Shown piece by piece: positions 1 through 10,100 of a stretch of 18,951 nucleotides of DNA. The position numbers were made by a program, and so were the translations under genes. Position 1 is the first letter of the stretch; every line of letters begins with the position of its first letter. This DNA is from Chromera velia (taxonomy: Eukaryota; Sar; Chromeraceae), in NCBI GenBank assembly GCA_018398765.1, contig JAHBMJ010002433.1, forward strand, positions 1-18,951, read 5' to 3'. The notes below the pieces were generated by a model that worked only from the letters and a program-made list of their open reading frames with translations, had not been told where the DNA came from and made no database searches.

Positions 1-615
1 ACAGAAGGAGACCGATAACTCACGAAAGCGTTTCGCTGGTAGTTTTTTGAGTATTTTCCACTATGGTAATTCGAAGGTGCTGAACAGGATGGTACTGTAA
101 TAGGATGGTACTAACGGTTTCGTCATACGAGCAGTAAAAGTACTCAAACGAGCGTTCCGTTACGTTACTGTTCTTCCTTTTCTATATCTAATATATAGCG
201 GGTGAGTGCCTCAAAACAGTTAGCTGAACAAGACAGTTGTGAGATTAATTTATAGAGGCATGCAATGAGAGGCTCTCGTCTGACGAGTGCACAGATGTAT
301 ACTCACTCTTTTGGTTGGCAGTCTGCTCCATTGCAGAGCCAGTGGTAGCCTGCAGTGTGGCCGGCATCCGTATGGTGCTGGAGGAAGGATTGCGGACCTG
401 CCTATGATTCATGCCGTCCATACTGGTAGCATAGCCCCCTCACTGAAGGCACTTGCGATTCTTCTGCATGAAGGTACAAAGGGGAAGCAAAACAAAAAGA
501 GGTCGGGTTAGACGGGGCAACGGGGGCAGTTGGAGACGTTGAATGAGTGATGTCAGAAGGCTGGGACGGGAGCAACGGGTCGAGGAGGACGTCGACCTGA
601 GTGCGTTTCGCCACT
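1..615. other. Left-edge non-coding stretch
   Basis: I see no convincing gene here. An 11-base direct repeat, AGGATGGTACT, occurs at 86-96 and 102-112. A minus-strand open frame (614 down to 402) rich in Pro, Ser and Thr starts just after the stop of the ORF at 616-1206, but in another frame, so it could be a decayed continuation of that ORF or chance. A GCATGC occurs near 258. Confidence 0.4.
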
Positions 616-1206
616 TTAGCCGCTCATCTCTGTTTCTGTTTCGTCTTTCCTTGAAAAGGCAGTCAAGGACGCGTAGTTTAAATTCTTGGGGGTAAGGGCA
701 GACGGATCATCAGGCAGCGGAGGCGGTTTAGGGACTACTGCGGTAAGAACATTCGACGAATCAGGAGGGATGGGTGGGCAATCACTCTGCTTGTGCTCAG
801 GGGGCGATTTGGGGACGCGAGGCCTGGTGTTCATCAGAGGAGTGTTGAGGATGGGAGGAAGGTTGGATGATTGTTGCGGAGAGGCAGGGACCGGCAGAAG
901 TGGGGGCTCTGATGCAGACTTCGACAAACAAGTGGAAGAATCAACAGAGGGATGCGTGGTCGATACAAAGACAGCCTTCTTTGCATGCGACCCCCTTTTC
1001 CTCCAACGTTTCCGTTTCTTCGAGACAAGGCGGTCTCAAGACAGAAGAGACAGACAGTTTTTAGCAGCGAGGGCGAGCTGTTCGTAGCAGCCCTCAGCAT
1101 CGTTGATGGACGTCTCTAAGGCACGTCCATAAGCTCGTTGGAGTGTCACCACAACAGCAGACACTTCCGCAAATAAAGAAGACATTTCAATAGAAGTGGC
1201 TAGCAT
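616..1206 (-). pseudogene. Possible proline-rich minus-strand ORF interrupted by one in-frame TGA
   Basis: Reading leftward from an ATG at 1206, the frame is open to a TAA at 618-616 except for one TGA at 1038-1036 (codon 57). The first 56 residues look like amphipathic helix (MLATSIEMSSLFAEV at the start, EGCYEQLALAAKNCLSLLS at the end). After the TGA comes a strongly basic patch, KKRKRWRKR, which resembles a nuclear localisation signal. A Pro/Ser-rich domain follows (PPLLPVPASP, PKPPPLPDD), then an acidic end, DETETEMSG. I do not recognise a family. The TGA could be a disabling mutation, a sequencing error, programmed readthrough, or a sign that these are two unrelated open frames. I found no intron with the TGCAG acceptor used elsewhere in this window that would remove it. 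The opposite strand is also partly open here, which weakens the case. Confidence 0.3.
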
Positions 1207-1452
1207 GAAGAGAAAAGATACACTCTGACCTACAGAGAATCAGACACGAAAACTCAATCAAAGGACAGAAGCAAATGTCAAGAAAGAAGAGAGGTGCGCG
1301 CCACTGTCTCTGTCTGTCTACTTCAAAAAATCACTGCGAGCCTGCTGCCTGAAGCGCAAGCCCTGTAAAACGAATTTCTCAAAGAGGATACGGACTCTAA
1401 CAGCGACAGCTGCGGTTCTCAAACATGGACCGCAAAAAGGCTCTGCTACCAT

Positions 1453-1480
1453 ATTGATTGATTTGATTGATTGATTGATA
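1453..1480. repeat. TTGA/TGAT tetranucleotide microsatellite
   Basis: An imperfect run of about seven TTGA units with one broken unit in the middle. A similar short array, AATG units, lies at 18402-18419. Confidence 0.85.
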
Positions 1481-1997
1481 TGTTCCGCTCTAGGGCTTGC
1501 CCGCTATGTCTATCTGTCACCAGAGCTAGTAGGGCGGGGCGTTCCCCATATTGTATATCAGCTAGACTCCTAACGCAGGCAGTCTACACGTGGTACAACA
1601 AATCTATGGATCGCGGTCACGTGAGACTGTCAGTCAGGACATCTGATTCAGTTAGAACAGAGGACTTCATTCCATCCATCAGTCAGGAAAACAACGATAG
1701 AGGGGACTGTGTTTAGCCTAAATTATTGCTGCGCATGCTGTGGATGGAATAAATGTAGGTGGCCTGCACTGTGCAGGGAGGGGCATGCCGGGTACGCCGG
1801 GGCACCTGTATGGGACGCTCTAAGGCAGAACACAATCCTTAGGAATTTAGATAAGAATTTAAAAAAATTAATTTAAAATATGAATCTAGATGAATTTAAA
1901 AGAAATTATCATGTTAAGTTGAGTAAAATCAACACGGTGCAAGCCGTTCCCCGGCCTACTAGCTCCTGGCTGTGCATGGACCGCGAGTAACCATGAG

Positions 1998-2032
1998 AAA
2001 AACCTAGAACATTATAATATGCTATGCTATAC
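1998..2032. repeat. Dispersed repeat, copy 1 (AACCTAGAACATTA core)
   Basis: The core AACCTAGAACATTA followed by ATGCTATGCTATA matches a second copy at 4014-4042 (AACCTGGAACATTA, then TATGCTATAT). Both copies have a GAACACAAT...ATCC string upstream (about 1828 and 3950), which suggests two decayed copies of one dispersed element. The string ATGCTATGCTATA also appears at 5916-5928 inside an RPS20 intron. Confidence 0.4.
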
Positions 2033-2285
2033 TAAGGAATTCAGCAGTAATTTAAAAAAAATCAACTTTTTAGTGTTTTCACAATCTTTGGAGACTCACT
2101 GACATATGACTATGAGAAAAAGAAAGTGTTATATTAATGTATTTAGAGGGGGGTCTTCTTCCAATTGAGCTGGAGGTAGCTGATCGGACGTTAACATGGG
2201 GGGCCGCTGTTCTGAAAAAGAAAAGAGAATCCCCTGTTTTCCATGCATTGATCGATGCAGTTCAAAGAGGAGTAAACAGCACATC

Positions 2286-2572
2286 AGTGGGTTAATTCGT
2301 TAATCATTATGGCATCATTATAGTGACTATAAAATTTTTATAATCATTATAGGTGGTCTTATGAAAAAAATAAGAATTTGAAGGAGTTTTATAGCTAAAA
2401 AGATTCATCTTTATGAAACAAATTAACTCGTTCAAACAGTTTTTTGAGAAAGTGATTTTTGGGTGAGAAATCGGCGTCCAAAGTTAGGTGACTCCCCATA
2501 ATCATTATGAAATTCAGAGTTACTATGAAAGTTCATAATTATTATGACAGTACCCCTTTGAGTTAACCCACT
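2286..2572. mobile_element. Possible MITE with 13-bp terminal inverted repeats
   Basis: AGTGGGTTAATTC at 2286-2298 is repeated in inverse orientation at 2560-2572 with one mismatch (AGTGGGTTAACTC when read from the right). The 287-bp interval is AT-rich, has no coding potential, and carries several copies of TAATCATTAT (2301, 2341, 2500, and a variant near 2535). I cannot identify a clear target-site duplication: the outer flanks differ. A TTAA lies inside each terminal repeat, so a TTAA-targeting superfamily is possible but unproven. Confidence 0.35.
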
Positions 2573-4120
2573 AACGTAGACTGAAGGGAAAGAAAATGTA
2601 TCCGTATGATTTCTTTCCCTACTTAGAGGAGAATGCAAGAGCGCTGTATGATAGAGGTGAACACCCGTTTGAGATAAGAAGCTAGAGCACCAGTACAGGC
2701 AGGCCAACAGCCTTCTTTTGAAACAAGAGACAGAATAGTTAGATGAGTGAGAAAAAGAAAAGTAGATGAGATGGAAAAGAAAAAGAAGAAAGTGTTTAAG
2801 AGGTAGGTTGAACAAATAATTAAGACAAGAAAAAGAGAAGAGCAGGTGAGACTGACTCAGTTTGAGGACCGGGGTTTCGGGTTAGCACAGAGGGGTCTAG
2901 AACGGAAATCGTCTTCATTTGTGGTCTTTCCTTGAGAAAGAAGAAAATGCAGAAAGAAGCAGTGGTGCACTCCGTACGTGCATCAGAAAAGAAGAAATCG
3001 GAAAAGCCCCCTCATGCTACACTAAGCTGGCACCATAGTCAGTGCATAGAAGGAGAGCAGCATTCAGAATTTCAGACTTGGAGAAAGAAACTTCGCTGTC
3101 ATAAAAGGAAGAGAACTGCAGAAAGGTAAACAAAGAGTGCCACTTGAAAAACGAATTTGTCCATTCTATTTCGACTTGCTTGACCTTTCAGTCCTTGAGG
3201 ATGAAGTCTATGTCCTTACAGAATGCCCAGTGCATGAATGAGAAAGGGAGGAATGCATTGGCTATCTGGTACAAGGTTACACAGACGAGAGACATCTGAG
3301 ACAAAAGAGCAAAGCGTGTAAGAAAGTCAGAAGGGGATAGAAAAATTGATAAAATGACCCTATTCCTAGCCCTATTCACTTTTTTGGTCAACGAAGCAGA
3401 CTACCATATGAACACACTCATAAAAAGAATCTTGATGAGGCGAAGAGTGTGGGGGAGATACAAAGAGGAACTTTAAGCTGCTTTTTAATATGTGACTACC
3501 GAACAGCTCGCAGAAGTCCACGACAAAGAAGAGAAGGGGAAAGGAAACAGAGAGCCGCGTTCCAAGGTAGAAGATCTGATCAGTATGTTTTATCAGATGA
3601 AAAGAGTAAGAGAGATAGGCTCTGTACGTAGACATAAAGCTGCAAAAGTAATGGAGGATGATGGAGGATGCATGCTACCGCTCCACCCCTGCCGTGTGTC
3701 ACTCTGTCTTTCACCCGCACTTCGTCAAAGAAAATCAAGCATAATCACATCTTATCCCGGGACTGTAATTCAAATATATCCATGTTTGTCAGCAGTTGCA
3801 ATAGTTTTAAAGTGTAAGGTAAGAAATGCATATGTCATGATGGGATGTGTTGTTGCATGTATGCGTGAATGATGTGGAGTAATGTGCATGAATGTATGGT
3901 GCAAGGCGGACGTAAGATAACTGGTATGCAGGTCTAGGGCTCCGGTCCCGAACACAATGTAATCCTGTAATCCTGTATGACTCTAACCATCTCTAGCCTA
4001 GATATCCGCAGGCAAAACCTGGAACATTAATGTATGCTATATGGATCTATATGGCATATTATACTCTAGGTTATGCTAGATGTTATCCGTATAAAGTATC
4101 GTTAGCTAGATCGTACGTTA
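2573..4120. other. Purine-biased non-coding stretch
   Basis: The plus strand is strongly A/G-rich in many blocks (for example 2735-2850, 2930-3140, 3290-3350, 3500-3610). Open frames here translate to Lys/Arg/Glu-rich or, on the minus strand, Ser/Phe/Leu-rich strings, as expected from composition alone. I see no supported gene. Introns of the neighbouring genes are pyrimidine-rich on their own coding strand, so this bias may mean the stretch is transcribed as minus-strand intron or UTR. Confidence 0.4.
4014..4042. repeat. Dispersed repeat, copy 2 (AACCTGGAACATTA core)
   Basis: Partner of the copy at 1998-2032; the 14-base core differs at one position. It lies in AT-rich DNA with further TATGCTA-like strings at 4070-4080. 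No terminal inverted repeats were found to define an element boundary. Confidence 0.4.
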
Positions 4121-4670
4121 GATTTTTTTTATATATAACAATTTGATTTCAAAAGAATCAAAAGTACATTTCAGATAAAACTTTGATAAATTTTTTATAC
4201 ATTTATGATTTATCAAATTATTATGCAATTTTGTATTAATCTTTTCCATCATTTTTTGCGGGCATAGGGCGGGCTGCCAAAGGAGAGAGGAGAGAAGACT
4301 AGAGAGAAGACGAAGTGGAGACGAAGCAGGTGATCCAAGAGGAGCAGAGAGACCTGAACCAGATAATGGTGGAGAGGTCTGTGTGTTTAGTGACGTGCTT
4401 GACACTGGGAGTGAGTGTGTGTGTCTGTGTGGAAATATGACTAGATTGCCAGGCGCCAAAACAAAATGATCGTTTTCTATTGGACGCCTTGACCGACCGA
4501 GATCTCTTCCCAACAGTAGCAGGTTCGAGTCGGTTTTTATGACTGTCCAGTGCAGCTTTCTTCAATCTCCGCAGCTACCAAGCAGGGCCGGGGCGCAACA
4601 GAGTGCCATGCAGGGGAGGCGGGAGGCTTGGTGAGAGGGACATGGGACTTCAGTCGAGAGGTCGAAGGGA
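4121..4670. other. AT-rich DNA followed by a purine-rich stretch, no gene
   Basis: 4121-4260 is very AT-rich and includes an inverted repeat (TTTGATAAAT at 4182-4191, its complement at 4208-4217, loop of 16 bases) that could form a hairpin. 4280-4440 is purine-rich. Open minus-strand frames here are compositional. Confidence 0.4.
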
Positions 4671-4717
4671 GCGAGGGAGGGAGGGAGGGGGGGAGAGAGA
4701 GAGAGAGAGAGGGAGAG

Positions 4718-4767
<50 letters not shown>

Positions 4768-4817
4768 CAGAGACACAGACAGAGACAGAAACAGAGACAG
4801 ACAGAGAGCGAGAGAGT
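4671..4817. repeat. Compound GGGA / GA / CAGAGA microsatellite
   Basis: About 147 bases of near-pure purine. GGGA units are followed by long GA runs and then by a run of CAGAGA-type hexamers ending in CAGACAGAGA. On the minus strand it reads as pyrimidine and gives artefactual Ser-Leu translations. A mirror-symmetric polypurine tract of this kind can form triplex (H-DNA) in principle. Confidence 0.9.
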
Positions 4818-5527
4818 GGATGAGGAGCGGATAGAGTGATGAAACAAACAGAAGAAATACATGAAGAGAGCACGTACGCGTACATGAGTGATGCCGGATG
4901 GCGTGAAAGGAATGCCGGTGCAAACATAAACAAAAAAGAAAGGGGGGGGGGACAGAAATGGCTGCAAGTACCTGAAGAAGACGGAGGAGGGGGGAGGGCT
5001 TCCACAGAAAAGACATGACTGAAGACAGTATGAGGGCAGGGGCACCTCTGCGCATACATGGGAAGGGAGAGGGCCAGATGAGTCAGAGAGCAGATTCGAG
5101 GCGGGATGAAAGAACCAAGCAGTGGGTGGAAGCACAAATGGGGAAAGCAGGTGGGAGTGTGCCTAAAATGAATATAAATAGATGCTTTCAATTCTATTCC
5201 AGGCAGTGAGTATGCAGGTTGGTTGATGGTTTCGCGCGTCTATCCGCGGTCACTCTCCCCTCTCCTGATTCTTTCACTCATCCCCCCAACGTCTCAGGCT
5301 TTGCCCCTACCCCCCCTGCTCTCTCTAGATCCATGGGACCAGAAAAAAACAGGGAAGCGAACTTGTTGATGACGAACGCTTCTGGCCCATGACTGAGGAA
5401 GTGATTTCTCGTCTGAAAAGCGCCACGGAGACCAGCTGCATCCCTCCTGTCCGGAAGAAAAGATGGCTCGATTATTCTTCGTTCCTATTTCCGGTCTTCC
5501 ACCACCTCCCTCTCTCTCTGTGAATAC
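4818..5527. other. Downstream flank of RPS20, probably containing its 3' UTR
   Basis: No supported coding sequence. The plus strand is purine-rich from 4840 to 5150. The 5220-5527 interval lies just past the RPS20 stop in that gene's direction and should hold its 3' UTR. I do not see an AATAAA-type signal that would fix the cleavage site. Confidence 0.4.
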
Positions 5528-6570
<1,043 letters not shown>

Positions 6571-6670
6571 CTTGAAACTTTGCTGTCAAGCAGGAGGTGG
6601 AGAGATTCAGGCTTTCCCCTCAGTCGGACCGTTCGGTTTCTCTCAGATTTGGCGTGCGTAGCCTGAGTGA

Positions 6671-6715
6671 AGCTCGGAATGGCTCACATGAAAGAAGCTC
6701 GGACTGGCTCGCATG
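6671..6715. repeat. Two-copy 25-base tandem repeat in the spacer
   Basis: AGCTCGGAATGGCTCACATG at 6671-6690 recurs as AGCTCGGACTGGCTCGCATG at 6696-6715, 18 of 20 bases identical. It lies about 100-145 bases upstream of the RPS20 ATG and the second copy runs into the CGCATGCG motif. It could be a duplicated factor-binding site. Confidence 0.7.
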
Positions 6716-6717
6716 CG
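6710..6717. promoter_or_regulatory. GCATGC-type motif (CGCATGCG)
   Basis: The 8-base palindrome fits the pattern (T/C)GCATGC(G/A). From memory, this pattern has been reported upstream of ribosomal-protein genes in Toxoplasma and related parasites. It lies about 140 bases upstream of the RPS20 start. GCATGC is frequent in this window, so function here is inferred from position. Confidence 0.45.
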
Positions 6718-6773
6718 ATTTTTCATGGCCCCGAAAACTTTCAAACACGCGGATCCCGGAAAGCGAATAAAAA

Positions 6774-6850
6774 GCGATATATCGCGATGGCCCCCTCAAA
6801 CACCGACTGGTACGTTGATCGATCATCGATCGATGAATATCGATGACGAT
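6774..6850. promoter_or_regulatory. Cluster of palindromic ATCGAT / GCGATATATCGC motifs
   Basis: A perfect 12-base palindrome (6774-6785) overlaps an 8-base palindrome (6781-6788). GATCGATC, ATCGATCGAT and ATCGATGACGAT follow between 6816 and 6850. Such dense palindromes midway between two divergent genes suggest dimeric factor binding. No factor can be named from the sequence. Confidence 0.4.
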
Positions 6851-7151
6851 CAATCCACTTCATGTGAACCAATGAAGCAATTCACTGGGTCGTACAGAAC
6901 CACTACCAGCAAAGCCATCAGTCCAGAAAACGTTGCAAGATCCGCTTTCGTGCTGTTGGAAATCGTGTGTGTGTTCCTGAGCAACACCTCTCAAGTTGAT
7001 CAGTCTGTGACAAACCCTGTCTCTCTCTTTCCTGTACCAGACTCTTGCGTGTCTCGACAGTGATCGTTCTCCTGTGCAGAAAAGCAGGAAGCAAGAAAGG
7101 CTGTAGACCGTTGCGGCCCCGCCTTCTCGACTGACCGTAGGCTCTGTCCAC

Positions 7152-10100
7152 ATGATGGCGGCAGCAGCGGCAAACCCGGAGAGTCTGGTTATTCTTGGAA
7201 GGGGTATGCAGGGAGGACGGGAGATCGGGAACGAGCACCAAACAGCCACGTCGGAGGGTGTGAGATCCAGACTTCCTGCATCCTCCAGGGAACGGGAAAA
7301 AAGCCAAGTCAGCTTTTTGTCTTCTTTGCCAAGATCTCTCTCATGGCAACATCAATCAACAGAAACAGACATCCACGCCCTAAGCTGTTTGTTGTGGTCT
7401 GCAGGTGCGTTCCTTCTCGGTGGAGGAAGAGGTCCAGCGGCAACAACAGGAGCGAGCCAACAGGATTCAGAGATTGATGCAAACGCGTGAAGAAGAACGG
7501 GAGCAGGCTGCAAGATTGAGGGAGGAAGCGACGGAAAGAAAACGTTTGGAGATGGAAAGAAGGCGAGAAGACGAGAAGAGATTGTGGCTTGAGGAGAAAA
7601 ACAAAGAACTGGATCTTCTCAGGGTCCGTCTAGGAGTCGATCGAGAGGAATCTTCTCTTCTCCTTCGTGTATCTGTTGGAGTCCAGGCATGTCTGACGTG
7701 TATCCTCTCTTTCCTTCTCTGTGCTCGTCTCCTTAGTTGCCCCCTCCGTGTGAGATCTCAACCTTCCCTGCGATTCATGCACGCTTGTTTCATGTCCTCA
7801 ACTCTGATCTGCGCCTGTCTTCCCCTCTCTGTTGTGACTTTTCCTCTCTTCCTGTGAAATGGTTGCGTGCAGTCCCGACAGGAGGAGCAAGCGAAATACA
7901 CGGGCCTGGCAGACCGCGAGGCCCGGAGGTTGGAGGAGGAGAGGGCACGAGAAGCTTCCGTTAGGGTCCGTTTCAACTTTGTCTTCTTTTCCTTGGAATT
8001 ACTGCGTGATGCTTATTGGTTCAGTCAGAGTTTTAAAAGTTCTCGTGTGAAATGCAGTAGAGGCGTGCGTATCCTTCTCGAGGTCATCTCATCTTAACAA
8101 ACGCCCCTCCCTTCTGTAGTTGTCTCGTCCCGTCTCTTTCCTCATCAGTGTGTGGCGAGCGCATATGAGAACTGCGCCGCAAGTTACACGCTTTTGTCCC
8201 CTTTCCATCTTTCTTGTTGCAGGCCGTTCAGAGAGAGACCCTTGATGAGCGCGCACGGGAGCGTCAGGAAGCAGCTCTCCTTCGGGAGAAGAGCAGACAG
8301 CGTGCGTTTCTGGCAGCACGAGACGAGAGGAAGCGACGCCTCACTGAGGTGCGCTCTGCAGAAAACAGAAGGGCTCAAGAGCGCGCACAGCTTCATAGAG
8401 AGAAGCAGGCCGTGCTGAGAAGTCTGAGTGGGGGTCCGCAGGGATCCTCCGAGGGTCCGGGGGGTCGGGTGGTCGCGATCCAGACGTCAAGCTTCTCCGA
8501 TGATCAGGTGGGAGACGCACGTGCACGCCCAACAGCCGCAACTATCGCAAGGAGTGCAGGGGCAGGCCGCAGTACCCCCCCCCGGTTGGGAGGGGGAACT
8601 CCCTCGATAGGGTCTTCTTCCCGTCCTGCAGAGAGGGATAGGGGGACAGAGGGGGGCACTCTGGCTGATGGCCATGAGGGGAATGACCGGAGGACCGTCA
8701 TGGGCGTGCACGTCCATCCAGTGACGGACTCGGACGGCCTCGTGCACTTCAGAGACGTGCAGTTCAGATTACAGAGGTCAGACAGAAAAGGATGTCCTCT
8801 CTATGGCTCTCTCTGTGTGGCGGTGGGCGAATGAAACCGTTGGGGCACGGAGAAATTTTCTTGATCTGAAGTTTTCTTCCTTCTGGCGGCTTTTATGGTT
8901 CAGAGAATTTTGGCGCTTTGTTTCTCTATCTCATTCCACTGATGGATTCGCCGTTTCCCCTGGCGATTGTGCTGGACGCAAAATGTTCGTGTTCGCATCT
9001 GTCTGTCTGTGTGCGTTAGAGGAGAGCCGCATCTTTTTATCGTCCTTGCATGGCAAATCCCCCGTTGCCTGTTTGTCCTCTGTGCTTGTCACATGTCCCG
9101 GCCCGTTTACTGTAACAACACTGCTTTCCGCCTCTTCTCTTTTGTATTTGTTTGTTTGTTCATGCATGCAGCCACGCCCCCCCCCCTGAGAAGGTCGGAG
9201 GAACAACTAATCAGTTAAGTTCCACGAGCCCCCCACGTCAGGGGCAGACTGGGGGGACAGCCAATGGAGGCACTGCGGGGAGTCGACCCCGCACCCCCCT
9301 CAGGCAGATGACCGAAGAGGAGCTTCAGCCCTCTCTTCAGGCGGGTGGTGCTGGGGCCTCTGTTCTGCCCTCGAGAAGATCTTCAGGAGGGGCCTCTGTC
9401 TCTGTCGGAGGAACCAGGAGGGCAGCAACTCCGGAAGATAGAGAGCGGTCTGCCGAGAGAAGGTCGGTCGGTTTGGCGTTCGGAAAGAATGAAGCGATAA
9501 CAAACTTGGGAAGTGGAAAGCACAAGAGAGAGGCTTTTTACAAGAGAAAGCGCGGAACAATGAAGTTGAGGGGGTCGGTGAGATTGGTATTTCAAAAGGA
9601 AGGAAGTCGCTCGTGATTGTTGATTGTTGGTGCACAATCTGTCAAGCTTGGATGACCACTCTCTCTCCAACGTCTTCTTCTGTGGTCGCCTTTCTACTCT
9701 ACTCCGAGAGACCAATTGTGATTTGTTGGGCTTTCCGACCCTCCAGCAGTTCCTTCTTGTCTCCGCAAATTGAAGCTCTCTTTGACGGGGATTCCAAAAC
9801 AAAGCTTTTTGCGTGTGCGTGTGCGTGTCTGTGTGTGTATGGTCATCTTGCTTGCCCCGATCTTTATTTATACTCTGTGTGTCTGGTTGTTGGTGCAGGG
9901 GTCGGTCTGCCCTCCTTCAGTCGAGTGCCGAGAAGCACGTGGCTGTCCTCACTCAGGAACTCCGACTCATTCAGCAGGCAGAGCGGCAACTTCGAATCGA
10001 GTCAGTCAGGCAGTTTGCATGCATGCGTGCGTGATCATGAATTAATCAGTTGGGAAAGGGGGACAGAAAGAAGACTTTTAGCCACAGCCGACTTTTACCA

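Larger units (their letters stand above)
1207..2285. other. Non-coding stretch with low-complexity and AT-rich patches
   Basis: No supported gene. A minus-strand open frame of 44 codons (ATG at 1452, TAG at 1320-1318) is in frame with the ORF at 616-1206, but no good splice junction links them. The stretch 1840-2060 is AT-rich. GCATGC motifs occur near 1733 and 1783. Confidence 0.4.
6571..7151. promoter_or_regulatory. Head-to-head intergenic spacer, likely bidirectional promoter
   Basis: These 581 bases separate the RPS20 start codon (minus) from the start of the large plus-strand gene, so both 5' UTRs and promoters should lie here. Visible elements are two near-identical 20-mers with a 25-base period (6671-6690 and 6696-6715), CGCATGCG at 6710-6717, a 12-base palindrome GCGATATATCGC at 6774-6785 overlapping ATCGCGAT at 6781-6788, and an ATCGAT/GATCGATC cluster at 6816-6850. 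I see no clear TATA box. Assigning individual motifs to either gene is inference. Confidence 0.6.

Noticed and set aside
616-1206. An intron or a selenocysteine codon as explanation for the TGA at 1038-1036
   Set aside because: A GTCTG donor is possible upstream (near 1053), but no TGCAG acceptor follows on the minus strand before 616. No convincing SECIS core was visible in the flank, and no selenoprotein family is recognisable.
2432-2815. Minus-strand 127-codon open frame with a hydrophobic, Ser/Phe-rich start
   Set aside because: It runs across one end of the candidate MITE and its hydrophobic start comes from a polypyrimidine strand. No splice or start context supports it.
3188-3635. Two overlapping minus-strand open frames that look like small membrane proteins
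   Set aside because: Pyrimidine-rich DNA gives Phe/Leu/Ser strings by composition. The frames differ and no consistent junction with the local GTNNG/TGCAG pattern joins them.
4537-5191. Long minus-strand open frames up to 209 codons with Ser-Leu runs, and plus-strand Arg-Glu frames opposite
   Set aside because: They are translations of the GA and CAGAGA microsatellite, which lacks stops in several frames. There is no protein-like sequence outside the repeat.
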